NCBI GenBank assembly: GCA_002352215.1
Contig: DEIB01000038.1
Span: forward strand, 191,561 to 255,560
Length of the DNA: 64,000 nt
From: Chthonomonas sp. UBA2785
GTDB lineage: Bacteria > Armatimonadota > Fimbriimonadia > Fimbriimonadales > Fimbriimonadaceae
Direction of reading: 5' to 3'
Shown: positions 50,120 through 58,415 of the stretch, in pieces
Layout of the letters: every line of letters begins with the position of its first letter
Position numbering within the stretch: the first letter of the stretch is position 1
The notes under the pieces: generated by a model
What the model was told of the DNA's origin: nothing
Database searches by the model: none
Seen by the model: the letters and a program-made list of their open reading frames with translations, nothing else
Program-made: the position numbers and the translations under genes

Positions 50120-51121
50120 ATGAAGCGGTTTTTACTTGCCTCCGGTGCACTCGCGGTGGTCGCGGCGTCGCCTGCCCTCTCGTTCAACTTCAATTTTGCC
50201 AGTGGCACTCCCGCCCAGGCGCAAGCGGCTTTTATCACCGCTGGGAACCAGTGGTCGGCGCTGTTCAACGATCCGATCACGATCAACTACAACGTGGGTA
50301 CGGTCAACTCGCCGGGTGGCTTCCTTGCCGCTGCCGGTAGCAACAGCCAGGTGATCAGTTACACCAACGTGCGCAATGCCATGATCGCCGACGCCACCAG
50401 CGCCGCCGACATCCAGGCCAACAGCACCCTCGCGGCGGGCTCTACGTTCAGCGCGCAGAGCAACTACTTCAGCGACATTGGCGGCTCGGCCACGCTCGGC
50501 ACGGTGAACCTCCAGTTTATGGACATCAACCGCGCCACCGCGAAGGCCCTTGGCCTCCGCCCGGCCAACGATCCGGGCCTGGACGCGACGCTCACCATGA
50601 ACATCGCCTACTCGTTTGACTACAACCCGAACGACGGCATCGCGGCAGGCTCCTACGACTTCGTTGGCATTGCCGCCCACGAAATTGGTCACGCTCTTGG
50701 CTTTGTCAGTGGTGTGGACTATGTGGATGGCCTGGCCGCCGGTTCGAACACGAGTACCCAATTCGCATGGGCCAGCAACCTGGACCTGTTCCGCTACTCG
50801 GGTGCGGGCGTTCGCAACCTGGCGGCCGGCAACGCGGCCAAGTACTTTTCCATTGACGGCGGCCTGACCACGAACACGATTCTGTTTTCGAACGGGGTGA
50901 GCCGAGGCGATGGGCGCCAAGCGAGCCACTGGAAGGATGGTCTTGGCATCGGCATCATGGACCCCACGGCCGGTCAGGGAGAGCTCTTGGCCATCACCGC
51001 GAATGACATCACCGCCATGGACGTGATTGGCTTCAATCGCACGGCGGTGCCAGAGCCGTTCAGCATGGTGGCCATGGGTGCGGGGCTGCTGGCCCTCGCT
51101 CGATGCCGCCGCAAGAACTAA
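50120..51121 (+). CDS. PEP-CTERM metalloprotease (NF038122-like)
   Basis: 333 residues. Signal peptide (MKRFLLASGALAVVAASPALS), a Gly/Ala/Asn-rich catalytic region, the zinc motif HEIGHALGFVSGVD (H-E-x-x-H-x-x-G-x-x-x-x-x-D), and a C-terminal VPEP plus GAGLLALARCRRKN sorting signal. It is a secreted zinc peptidase fixed at or released from the surface through exosortase processing. The ATG at 50120 opens a good signal peptide; the frame is open to 50084. A Cys interrupts the usual Arg run at the end (RCRR). Confidence 0.88.
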   Translation: MKRFLLASGALAVVAASPALSFNFNFASGTPAQAQAAFITAGNQWSALFNDPITINYNVGTVNSPGGFLAAAGSNSQVISYTNVRNAMIADATSAADIQANSTLAAGSTFSAQSNYFSDIGGSATLGTVNLQFMDINRATAKALGLRPANDPGLDATLTMNIAYSFDYNPNDGIAAGSYDFVGIAAHEIGHALGFVSGVDYVDGLAAGSNTSTQFAWASNLDLFRYSGAGVRNLAAGNAAKYFSIDGGLTTNTILFSNGVSRGDGRQASHWKDGLGIGIMDPTAGQGELLAITANDITAMDVIGFNRTAVPEPFSMVAMGAGLLALARCRRKN

Positions 51122-51143
51122 ATCCGCTTGCGTTGAGCAACAA

Positions 51144-51177
51144 GAAAGCCTCGTTCCCAATAGGGCGCGAGGCTTTC
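51144..51177. terminator. bidirectional terminator
   Basis: GAAAGCCTCG paired with CGAGGCTTTC across a 14-nt loop, between the metalloprotease gene and the convergent 51198-51521 gene. Confidence 0.75.
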
Positions 51178-51197
51178 CATTTAAGGTGTAGCCGTGA

Positions 51198-51521
51198 CTA
51201 GCGGCGGAGGATTTCGGTAATGATGACGCCCACCGCGAGAAAACTGATGGCATACGCCGCGACCAAGATACGAAACGCCCGGCGGCCCATGGGGTGGCAA
51301 AAGTTGATGACCCGCTCTTCGGGGTGGCTACGTCCGCCCAGCATCCGACAGGGCACCCACAGGCGTTGGTCTCCAAAACCGAAGTACCACTTGCCACGCC
51401 ACGATCGAGGATCTTGCCATACCACGAGGTTGGCTTGCTTATAACTCTGGATGAGCTCTCGGCCCAAGCGGCTCCCCACCGCAATGGTCTGCGGCTCATA
51501 AATCAGTGGTTCCTGCGCCAT
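51198..51521 (-). CDS. small membrane protein, unknown
   Basis: 107 residues. A soluble, Trp/Arg-rich N-terminal part (NLVVWQDPRSWRGKWYFGFGDQRLWVPCRMLGGRSHPEERVINF) is followed by one C-terminal membrane helix (FRILVAAYAISFLAVGVIITEIL). This makes it a tail-anchored type protein. GAGGAT lies directly before the ATG. Family not recognised. Confidence 0.65.
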   Translation of the reverse strand: MAQEPLIYEPQTIAVGSRLGRELIQSYKQANLVVWQDPRSWRGKWYFGFGDQRLWVPCRMLGGRSHPEERVINFCHPMGRRAFRILVAAYAISFLAVGVIITEILRR

Positions 51522-51641
51522 ATCCTCGTAAAATTATCGGGAGGGGGGCGGCCTGGGCTCAGGGACGTTCGGGCCCGTTGGGCTCACTTCCCTGCCTTTT
51601 CCTGCCTGAATCGGGCATAATTCTCTTGCTCTGCCAAAGAC

Positions 51642-51689
51642 CGTTGGCTCTTCTCGATGAGAAGACTAAGCACCTCCGGGTGACCAACG
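51642..51689 (+). ncRNA. ribosomal protein L10 leader (rplJL mRNA)
   Basis: A three-way junction: closing stem CGTTGG/CCAACG (51642-51647 with 51684-51689), hairpin TCTTCTC-gat-GAGAAGA (51649-51665) and hairpin CACC-tccg-GGTG (51671-51682). ACGTAGGACGAGGA follows. This is the known L10 leader to which L10(L12)4 binds to repress rplJ-rplL. A second stem, TGACCCTGGC with GCCAGGGTCA (51738-51773), lies between it and rplJ. Confidence 0.85.
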
Positions 51690-51797
51690 TAGGACGAGGA
51701 AAGGAAAAAACGATTTTGCGGCCACCCGGCCGTGCGTTGACCCTGGCTCTTCCGCGTCGGATGGCCAGGGTCACTTGCTTAAGAGGCAAACAAAACT

Positions 51798-52403
51798 ATG
51801 CCCACCGCTGCAAAAGCTCAGGTTATTGATCAAACCAAGGAGAAGTTTGAGCAGGCGACGGGCGTTTTCCTCACCGAGTATCGCGGTCTGACCGTGCAGG
51901 ATATGCAAAACCTGCGCGCCAGCCTGCGAGAAAAGGGTGGTGAGTTGAAAGTCATCAAGAACACCTTGTTCCGCAAGGCCCTCGGCGAAACCGCCGATGC
52001 GCTAACCGAGGAACTGGGCAGCGGCCCGACCGCTTTCGCTTTCGTCTACGAAAACGAAACGGACTGCGCCAAGATCCTGGTGGATTACACGAAGACGAAC
52101 AAAGCGTTCGTCGTCAAGGGCGGATTGCTCAACGGGAAGATCATGGACGCGCAAGCGGTCGAGAACTTCTCCAAGCTTCCCCCGCGCGATCAACTCATTG
52201 CTATGGTCATTGGCGCCGTGGCCGCTCCGCTCAGCACGCTGGTCGGTACGGTCGAAGCGATTTACGCCCAACCCATTCGGGTGATTGGTGCTGTGGCCGA
52301 CAAGGTGGCTGAAGGCGGTGGACCCGTCGCAGCCGAAAGCGCTCCCTCTGCCCCCGCTTCGGAAGAAGCCCCGACCCCCGAGGAGACCTCGGAAACCGAA
52401 TAA
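51798..52403 (+). CDS. rplJ: 50S ribosomal protein L10
   Basis: 201 residues. TKEKFEQATGVFLTEYRGLTVQDMQNLRASLREKGGELKVIKNTLFRKALGE is typical of L10. The C-terminal ~30 residues are Ala/Pro/Glu/Ser-rich. L10 carries the L7/L12 stalk. Regulated through the upstream leader. Confidence 0.97.
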   Translation: MPTAAKAQVIDQTKEKFEQATGVFLTEYRGLTVQDMQNLRASLREKGGELKVIKNTLFRKALGETADALTEELGSGPTAFAFVYENETDCAKILVDYTKTNKAFVVKGGLLNGKIMDAQAVENFSKLPPRDQLIAMVIGAVAAPLSTLVGTVEAIYAQPIRVIGAVADKVAEGGGPVAAESAPSAPASEEAPTPEETSETE

Positions 52404-52415
52404 AGGACCAAAGCA

Positions 52416-52808
52416 ATGGCAAACGTTGTTGAAGAAATCATTGAGAAGATCAGTGGCCTGACCGCGCTCGAACTGAGCGAACTGAAGACGGGCCTGGAAG
52501 ACAAGTTCGGCGTGACCGCGGCTGCTCCCATGGGCATGCCGATGATGATGCCGGGCATGATGGGCGGTGGCGGCGATGCTGCTCCGGCCGAAGAAAAGAC
52601 GTCCTTCGACGTCGTCCTGGCCGATGCCGGCGGCAACAAGCTGCAGGTCATCAAGGTCGTGAAGGAAGCCACCGGTCTGGGCCTGAAGGAAGCCAAGGAC
52701 CTGGTGGATGGCGCTCCCAAGCCGGTCAAGGAAGGCGTGGGCAAGGCCGAAGCCGACGACCTGAAGGCCAAGCTCGAAGAAGCTGGCGCCAAGGTCGAAA
52801 TCAAGTAA
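52416..52808 (+). CDS. rplL: 50S ribosomal protein L7/L12
   Basis: 130 residues. The N-terminal dimerisation domain (EEIIEKISGLTALELSELKTGLEDKFGV), an unusually Met/Gly-rich hinge (MGMPMMMPGMMGGGG), and the C-terminal domain EEKTSFDVVLADAGGNKLQVIKVVKEATGLGLKEAKDLVDGAPKPVKEGV are all canonical. Stalk protein that recruits translation GTPases. It ends with a strong terminator. Confidence 0.98.
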   Translation: MANVVEEIIEKISGLTALELSELKTGLEDKFGVTAAAPMGMPMMMPGMMGGGGDAAPAEEKTSFDVVLADAGGNKLQVIKVVKEATGLGLKEAKDLVDGAPKPVKEGVGKAEADDLKAKLEEAGAKVEIK

Positions 52809-52831
52809 CCTCGGTTACTGACCAACTACAG

Positions 52832-52866
52832 AATGGCCTGTCTCCCTCGGGGGCAGGCCATTTTTC
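52832..52866 (+). terminator. intrinsic terminator of rplJL
   Basis: AATGGCCTG paired with CAGGCCATT, followed by TTTTTCTTTT. Confidence 0.9.
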
Positions 52867-52890
52867 TTTTGCTTACCGAAAGCTGTCGAC

Positions 52891-52926
52891 AGAAACAAAG
52901 AACCCCGAGTGATTTCTCACACGGGG
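52891..52926 (-). terminator. intrinsic terminator of the third PEP-CTERM gene
   Basis: On the minus strand, CCCCG and CGGGG enclose GTGA/TCAC, followed by TTCTTTGTTTCT. Confidence 0.75.
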
Positions 52927-52959
52927 CTTTCTTGGTCTTTAACGTTCGGTAACTCGTGG

Positions 52960-53550
52960 TTACTTGGCGTTGCGGCGGCGGCGAGCCAGCGCCAGCAGAC
53001 CGGCACCCATGGCAACCATGGAGAACGGTTCCGGCACAGCACCAGCGACAACGTTGCCCGGGCCACCACCAATGCCCGCTTCGTAGCGGCCAAAGTTGGT
53101 ATTACCGAAGCCTGTCACCACAGCGTAGTACTGGGTGTTGGCCGTAAGGTTCAAGCCGCCATTGTTGAAGTTCGAACTGTCACCTGCGTTGATGCGGGAA
53201 GCATTCAACCCTCCACCAGAACCGGTGAGAACCGTAAAGGAACCGGTGAAGTCATCGTCGCCATTCTTCAGGTCTGTCAGCGCAGCCGCCGGATTCCATC
53301 CCGCGCCATAAGCGAGGGCGTAGGTGTCCCATCCCGTGGAGAGAACTTCCATGGTGTAAGTTCCCGAAGCAGTCACGTAGAACGGCTGAACTTGGAACGG
53401 CACGGCCGTACCAACGCCGGAAAGACCAGTCATGCTGGACGGGCGGTTGAAAGTGGGCTGGCCAGTAGTGTCGCCATTCCAGAGTAGATTCGCAGCGTTA
53501 GCGCTGGCGACCACCGTCACAGCACACGCAACAAGCATGAATTTGTTCAT
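52960..53550 (-). CDS. PEP-CTERM protein with PPC-like beta domain
   Basis: 196 residues from the ATG at 53550: signal peptide (MNKFMLVACAVTVVASANA), a beta-sandwich whose YVTASGTYTMEVLSTGWDTYALAYG and LKNGDDDFTGS pattern recalls the bacterial pre-peptidase C-terminal (PPC) fold, and the VPEP plus GAGLLALARRRR tail. A surface or exported protein. Its 5' end has a perfect 7-bp inverted repeat. Confidence 0.82.
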   Translation of the reverse strand: MNKFMLVACAVTVVASANAANLLWNGDTTGQPTFNRPSSMTGLSGVGTAVPFQVQPFYVTASGTYTMEVLSTGWDTYALAYGAGWNPAAALTDLKNGDDDFTGSFTVLTGSGGGLNASRINAGDSSNFNNGGLNLTANTQYYAVVTGFGNTNFGRYEAGIGGGPGNVVAGAVPEPFSMVAMGAGLLALARRRRNAK

Positions 53551-53561
53551 TGTAATGATCC

Positions 53562-53580
53562 GTCTAGGGCACACCTAGAC
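53562..53580 (-). promoter_or_regulatory. inverted repeat at the 5' end of the third PEP-CTERM mRNA
   Basis: GTCTAGG, 5 nt, CCTAGAC, 12 bp before the ATG. A TTGACA (53613-53618) and a TAATAT (53587-53592) lie upstream on the minus strand with a long 20-nt spacer, putting the repeat near the transcription start. It is either an operator or a 5' stabilising hairpin. Confidence 0.45.
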
Positions 53581-53650
53581 ACTGTGATATTACCCAGGGC
53601 CATCAGCCCCTATGTCAAGCAAATCCTCGAACGAAACCGAAACTCCCGCA

Positions 53651-53681
53651 AAAACACGGGGGCGGGCATGCGCCCGCCCCC
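53651..53681 (-). terminator. intrinsic terminator of nusA-ylxR-infB
   Basis: A perfect 10-bp GC stem (GGGGGCGGGC with GCCCGCCCCC) and a 4-nt loop, followed on the minus strand by GTGTTTTTG. Confidence 0.85.
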
Positions 53682-53705
53682 ACTGCTCGACGACAAAAAC
53701 CCGCC

Positions 53706-55610
53706 TTAGTCGTTGACCTTGACGAGGTCGTAGGCTTCCACCACGTCCCCTTCGGCGAAGTCTTCCCAGCCCTGGAACTTGATGCCGCAGTCCTGGCCCG
53801 CAAACATCTCACGCACGTCCTGCTTCACGTTCCGCAGGGAGTGCAGTTCGCCCTCGAAGACGATCTCTTCGCCACGCTTCACGCGCACCTTGTCATTGCG
53901 GAAGATGCGCCCATCCGTGACGTGCGAACCGGCCACCTTGCCCGCCTTGGTGAGCTTGAACACCGCGCGGATCTCGACGGTGCCGTGGTAGTCCTCTTCG
54001 AACTTCGGCTCCAGCATCCCCTTCAACGCCTTCTCGATATCCTCGATCAGCTCATAGATGATGGAATAGGTTCGGATTTCGACCTTTTGCCGCTCGGCTT
54101 CGCTCTTCGCTTTCGTTTCGGGCTTCGCGTTGAAGCCCACCACCAAACCGTCGCTGGCGCTGGCCAGCAGGATGTCGCTTTCGGTGATGCTGCCCACGCC
54201 CGCGTGAAGCACGCGCACGCGCACCTCGGGGTGCTCCAGCTTGTCCAACAAGCCACGCACGGCTTCGACACTGCCCTGCACGTCGGCCTTCACGATGATG
54301 TTGAGGTCCTTGACGTCTTCTTGCGCGGAAAGTGACTTGAGGTCTTGCAGCGAGAACTTCTTCTTGGGCTTGGTCAGCTCACGGGCGCGCTGATCTTGCA
54401 CGCGTTGGGTCACCAGGTCGCGCGCTTCGCGCTCGTCGGCCATCTGCTCCACCTTGTCCCCGGCGCCCGGTACATCGTCCAGACCCAGAATCTCGACCGG
54501 CATCGAGGGGCCGGCCTCTTTCATCCGCTCGCCCCGATAGTCGGTCATGGCTTTGATCTTGCCCATCGTGTTGCCGGCGACCACGATATCGCCCACGCGG
54601 AGGGTGCCCTGTTCCACCAAGATCGTGGCGACCGGGCCTCGCCCGCGCTCCATCTTGGCTTCAATGACCACGCCCTTCACGTCGCCTTTCGGGTCGGCGC
54701 TCAGCTCCATCACGTCGGCTTGCAGCAGAATCATCTCGAGCAAGTGCGGCACGCCTTCGCCGGTCATCGCCGAGACGTTACAGGTAATGATTTCCCCGCC
54801 GTAGGCTTCGGCAATCAGTTCGTACTGCATCAGTTGCTGCAGCACACGGTCCGGGTTGGCGTCCGGCTTGTCAATCTTGTTGACGGCAACGATGATCGGC
54901 ACGCCCGCGTTCTTCACGTGGCTAATGGCTTCAATCGTTTGCGGCATGATGCCGTCATCGGCCGCGACCACCAGGATGGCGATGTCGGTGACCTGCGCCC
55001 CGCGGGCTCGCATGGCGGTGAAGGCCGCGTGGCCCGGAGTATCGAGGAACGTGATGACACCTTCCGGCAGCTCGACCTGATAGGCGCCGATGTGCTGGGT
55101 GATGCCCCCGGCTTCCTTGGCCGCCACATTGGCGCGGCGGATGTAGTCCAGCAGACTCGTCTTGCCGTGGTCAACGTGGCCCAGAATCGTCACAACGGGC
55201 GGACGCTTCGGCGCACCCTTTTCCGTCGGGGCGGCCTTCTTTTCGACCTTGGCTTCCACCCATTGAATCTGGAATCCGAATCCGTCGGCCAACGCTTCGG
55301 CCTGATCATCCGGGAGTTTGTTTGTTAGGGTCGTTCGAAGCTTCATCTTGAGCATGAGGTGCTTCAGAACGTCATTGTCGGCCACGCCCATGGCTTGACC
55401 AATCTCGTGCGGGGTTCGGCCCCGCTCCAGCATCAGGGTGCTGCCATCTTGCGAGGACAACGCATCGCGCAGCAGTTCAATGACATCGTCATCGACGCTC
55501 GCCTTGCCCCCTGCCACCTCGACTCCAAGCTCGGTTAATGCCGCTTGCACGGCCGCCGCATTGCTGCTCAGCCGTTTGGCAAGGTCGGAAATCGAAATGT
55601 GTTCGCTCAT
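53706..55610 (-). CDS. infB: translation initiation factor IF-2 (short N-terminus)
   Basis: 634 residues from the ATG at 55610, shorter than the E. coli protein because the N-terminal region is reduced to an IF2-N helical domain (ISDLAKRLSSNAAAVQAALTELG). GTPase motifs: G1 GHVDHGKTSLLDYIR, G3 DTPGHAAF, G4 NKID. Domains II-IV follow, with the C-terminal tRNA-binding core. It brings fMet-tRNA to the 30S subunit. A TTG start at 55628 is possible but less likely. The usual rbfA neighbour is absent. Confidence 0.97.
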   Translation of the reverse strand: MSEHISISDLAKRLSSNAAAVQAALTELGVEVAGGKASVDDDVIELLRDALSSQDGSTLMLERGRTPHEIGQAMGVADNDVLKHLMLKMKLRTTLTNKLPDDQAEALADGFGFQIQWVEAKVEKKAAPTEKGAPKRPPVVTILGHVDHGKTSLLDYIRRANVAAKEAGGITQHIGAYQVELPEGVITFLDTPGHAAFTAMRARGAQVTDIAILVVAADDGIMPQTIEAISHVKNAGVPIIVAVNKIDKPDANPDRVLQQLMQYELIAEAYGGEIITCNVSAMTGEGVPHLLEMILLQADVMELSADPKGDVKGVVIEAKMERGRGPVATILVEQGTLRVGDIVVAGNTMGKIKAMTDYRGERMKEAGPSMPVEILGLDDVPGAGDKVEQMADEREARDLVTQRVQDQRARELTKPKKKFSLQDLKSLSAQEDVKDLNIIVKADVQGSVEAVRGLLDKLEHPEVRVRVLHAGVGSITESDILLASASDGLVVGFNAKPETKAKSEAERQKVEIRTYSIIYELIEDIEKALKGMLEPKFEEDYHGTVEIRAVFKLTKAGKVAGSHVTDGRIFRNDKVRVKRGEEIVFEGELHSLRNVKQDVREMFAGQDCGIKFQGWEDFAEGDVVEAYDLVKVND

Positions 55611-55635
55611 ATTGGTTGTTTGTTTCAAATTGATG

Positions 55636-55869
55636 TTAGATCGTTTGCGGTATCTCGTCGGGGCTGATTGGTCGTTTGAGAGCCCTCGCCAGCCGCGCCG
55701 GCTCCATCATGGCCGCCTGGCAGGTCTCCGGGCAGGCATACGCAGAGCGGCCCACACCCCGGTGTCCCCATACGAGGGTTTTACCTTGGGGGTGAGACCG
55801 CAACCGGAGGAGTTCCCGTTGCGGTCGTCGGGTCTTGCAGACCACGCATCGCCGCACGGGTTCACTCAT
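55636..55869 (-). CDS. ylxR: YlxR-family RNA-binding protein
   Basis: 77 residues. RRCVVCKTRRPQRELLRLRSHPQGK and GRSAYACPETC match the YlxR (DUF448) family found between nusA and infB in many bacteria. It overlaps the nusA stop by 4 bp (ATGA). A nucleoid/RNA-binding role has been suggested for the family. Confidence 0.93.
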   Translation of the reverse strand: MSEPVRRCVVCKTRRPQRELLRLRSHPQGKTLVWGHRGVGRSAYACPETCQAAMMEPARLARALKRPISPDEIPQTI

Positions 55870-56954
55870 TCTTCGGCAGCCTTCTCCGCAGTCTTTTCCG
55901 TCGTCGCTCCGGCTTTCGCTTCGCGCTCTTCCGCGGCCTGCGCATCGCTGCGGATGTCAATCTTCCAATCCGTCAGGCGGGCGGCCAGGCGCACGTTTTG
56001 TCCGCCGCGTCCGATGGCCAGGCTCAGCTGGGTTTCCGGCACGATGACGTAAGCGCTGCGCTCTTCTTCGTTCAGGGTGATGGTGTTCACCTTAGCCGGG
56101 CTGAGAGCGTTGATGATGAAGGTCTTGGGGTCCTCGCTGTAGGGCACCACGTCGATCTTCTCGGGTCGCAGTTCTTCCATGATCGCTTGGACTCGCGCGC
56201 CGCGCGGGCCCACACAAGCCCCCACCGCGTCAATGCGCTCGTCGTGGCTCAGCACGGCAATCTTGCTGCGCTGCCCCGGTTCGCGACTGACGGACATGAT
56301 CTCGACCACGCCTTCGGCCACTTCCGGCACTTCCAGTTCCACCAGCTTGCGCAGCAGGTTGGGGTGGCTGCGGCTGACGATCACTCGGAACCCGCGATAG
56401 CCTTCGTCCAGCTTCAGCACAAAAACGCGCAGGCGCTCGTTGGCGCGGTAGTCGTCCCCGTTCACTTGCTCACGCTTCGGCAGTTCGACTTCCGTGCGGT
56501 TCACCTGGATCAGCACCGAAGACTCGTCGCGGCGCGTGACCGTACCGGTCACCACTTCGCCCACGAGGTCATGGAATTGCTCCAAAACCTTGCGCTGCTC
56601 CACTTCGCGGATCTTTTGCGACAACACTTGCTTGAAGGTTTGCGCAGCTATGCGTCCGAAGGTGCTTGTATCGATCTCGAACGACATAAAGTCGCCGATC
56701 TCGGCATCCTCGCGGTACTTGCGGGCCACATCCAGGCTCACTTGCGTGGCCGGTTCCAACACCTCGCCCACCACTTCTTTGTCCACCACGGCACCGCTCT
56801 TCTTGGTGGGATCCAATCGGACGGTGACTTCGCTCTGGACACCCTTGAACTTTTGGTACGCAACGGCCAAGGCAAGTTCAAGTTCTTGCTTCAGCTCCTC
56901 TACGGGAATTTCGCGTTCCTGGGCGACTTGTTTTAGTTCTTGTACAATATCCAC
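55866..56954 (-). CDS. nusA: transcription factor NusA
   Basis: 362 residues from a GTG at 56954, chosen because GGGAG lies 6 nt upstream; the frame also contains an ATG at 56981 with no ribosome site. N-terminal RNA-polymerase domain (ELKQELELALAVAYQKF), S1 domain (VGEVVTGTVTRRDESSVLIQVN) and two KH domains (KIAVLSHDERIDAVGACVGPRGARVQ and LSLAIGRGGQNVRLAARLTDWKIDI). The C-terminus is Ala/Glu-rich. It modulates pausing, termination and antitermination. rimP is not upstream. Confidence 0.96.
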   Translation of the reverse strand: MDIVQELKQVAQEREIPVEELKQELELALAVAYQKFKGVQSEVTVRLDPTKKSGAVVDKEVVGEVLEPATQVSLDVARKYREDAEIGDFMSFEIDTSTFGRIAAQTFKQVLSQKIREVEQRKVLEQFHDLVGEVVTGTVTRRDESSVLIQVNRTEVELPKREQVNGDDYRANERLRVFVLKLDEGYRGFRVIVSRSHPNLLRKLVELEVPEVAEGVVEIMSVSREPGQRSKIAVLSHDERIDAVGACVGPRGARVQAIMEELRPEKIDVVPYSEDPKTFIINALSPAKVNTITLNEEERSAYVIVPETQLSLAIGRGGQNVRLAARLTDWKIDIRSDAQAAEEREAKAGATTEKTAEKAAEE

Positions 56955-56995
56955 TGCGCACTCCCGGTCATCTCCACGCATGTCCAGTTACGAAC

Positions 56996-57024
56996 AAAAA
57001 AGAGGCCAGCCAGCGGGCTGCCTC
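56996..57024 (-). terminator. attenuator-like terminator in the nusA leader
   Basis: On the minus strand, GAGGCAGCC and GGCTGGCCTC pair (9 bp with one bulged base), followed by TTTTTT (57001-56996), about 42 nt before the nusA start. A TATAAT at 57054-57059 lies upstream, and no minus-strand gene precedes it, so this hairpin belongs to the nusA leader itself. Confidence 0.65.
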
Positions 57025-57086
57025 CTGCGTTGCGAGACGTCCGATTTCCTTTCATTATACACTCCGGGGTGCGGGTAAGCGTTCGA

Positions 57087-57458
57087 ATGGCGACCTACAA
57101 TGTGACCGTAACGGGACTTGAGTTCTATGGCCACCACGGCGTAAGTGCCGCTGAGCGCGAAGTGGGCCACTGGTTTGCCGTGGATTTGGACCTTTTGGTG
57201 GTGGGCAACGGACCCCTGACCGATGAACTAACGGACACCGTAGACTACGGCGCGGCGGCTCGGGTCGCGCACGAGATTGGCACCAGCACCTCCTACCGAT
57301 TGGTCGAACGACTGGCCCAGCACATGGGGGAGGCTGTTTTGGCCCAATTTGACCTTGTCCAGGCCGTTGAAATCACTCTCGATAAGCTCGCGCCCCCCGT
57401 CAGTGTGCCCGTTCGCAGCACTGGTGTGCGCCTCGTCGTAACGCGGACCGTAGAATAG
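57087..57458 (+). CDS. folB: dihydroneopterin aldolase
   Basis: 123 residues. MATYNVTVTGLEFYGHHGVSAAEREVG and the catalytic Lys in ITLDKLAPPV are the FolB hallmarks; it cleaves dihydroneopterin in folate synthesis. The ATG at 57087 gives the normal length; the frame is open for 49 more codons upstream through the nusA leader and is discounted. The stop overlaps a -10 box for ispH. Confidence 0.93.
   Translation: MATYNVTVTGLEFYGHHGVSAAEREVGHWFAVDLDLLVVGNGPLTDELTDTVDYGAAARVAHEIGTSTSYRLVERLAQHMGEAVLAQFDLVQAVEITLDKLAPPVSVPVRSTGVRLVVTRTVE
57451..57456 (+). promoter_or_regulatory. -10 box placed for a leaderless ispH mRNA
   Basis: TAGAAT, 6 nt, GTG at 57463; lies within the last codons of folB. 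Confidence 0.45.
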
Positions 57459-57462
57459 AGGC

Positions 57463-58410
57463 GTGGAACGAATCCTTCTGGCCGCCCCGCGTGGCTTTTG
57501 CGCGGGAGTTGCCTTTGCCATCGAGGTCGTAGAACTGGCCCTGAAGGTCCACGGGGCGCCGCTCTATGTGCGGCACGCCATTGTCCACAACGAGCATGTG
57601 GTTCGCAAATTTGAGGCTCAGGGCGTCATCTTCGTCGAAGATGTGAATGAAATCCCTGAGGGTTCGGCGGTTGTCTTTTCGGCCCACGGTGTTTCTCCGG
57701 CCGTGCGAGCGACGGCGAAGGCGCGAAATCTGACGATCATTGATGCGACATGCCCTCTGGTGACCAAGGTGCACAACGAGGCCCGCCGGTTTGCCGAAAA
57801 GGACTACTTGATGATTTACATCGGTCACCGAGGCCACGTGGAAGCGGAAGGCACGATGGGCGAAGCCCCCGACCGCATGATCCTGGTCGAAACCCCCGAG
57901 GAGGCAGAAGTCATTGAGCTGCCCCCGCACGAACGGCTGGCCGTGGTGACCCAAACCACGCTCTCGATTGATGAGGTGATGGCCACGATGACGGTTCTGC
58001 GTCGGCGATTCCCCCACATGGAGACCGCTAAGAAGGAAGACATTTGCTATGCCACCACCAACCGCCAGGGCGCGATGAAGGCCATGGCCGCCACCTGCGA
58101 TGTGGTCCTCGTGGTGGGGAGTACGCTGAGTAGCAACAGTAACCGACTGCGCGAAGTGGCCGAGGCTCTGGGGCCGCGCGCCTACTTGCTGTTGAACGTG
58201 AGCGAACTGCAAGATGAGTGGCTGGAAGGGGCTCGGACCGTGGGGGTGAGCAGCGGGGCCAGCACGCCGGATGAACTCGTAGAAGAGCTGCTGGGCGAGC
58301 TCTTACGCCGATCGCCGGATGCGAAAGTCGAGACGCTGGAAACGGTGCGGGAAACCATGGAGTTCCGGCCGCCGCGCGACTTAATCAACCTGGCCATGTC
58401 CAAATCGTAA
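57463..58410 (+). CDS. ispH: 4-hydroxy-3-methylbut-2-enyl diphosphate reductase
   Basis: 315 residues from a GTG. The last enzyme of the MEP isoprenoid pathway, an oxygen-sensitive [4Fe-4S] protein. Cluster cysteines lie in APRGFCAGV, IDATCPLV and AATCDVV. The active-site blocks AIVHNEHVV, GHRGHVEAEGTMGE, TQTTLS and NRQGAMKAMA are present, with SSNSNRL near the end. ispG, the preceding enzyme, is at 61495. Confidence 0.96.
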   Translation: MERILLAAPRGFCAGVAFAIEVVELALKVHGAPLYVRHAIVHNEHVVRKFEAQGVIFVEDVNEIPEGSAVVFSAHGVSPAVRATAKARNLTIIDATCPLVTKVHNEARRFAEKDYLMIYIGHRGHVEAEGTMGEAPDRMILVETPEEAEVIELPPHERLAVVTQTTLSIDEVMATMTVLRRRFPHMETAKKEDICYATTNRQGAMKAMAATCDVVLVVGSTLSSNSNRLREVAEALGPRAYLLLNVSELQDEWLEGARTVGVSSGASTPDELVEELLGELLRRSPDAKVETLETVRETMEFRPPRDLINLAMSKS

Positions 58411-58415
58411 GCTTA

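Noticed and set aside
53551..53705. rbfA or a tRNA between infB and the PEP-CTERM gene
   Set aside because: The 155 bp hold only a promoter, an inverted repeat and the infB terminator; no cloverleaf or coding frame.
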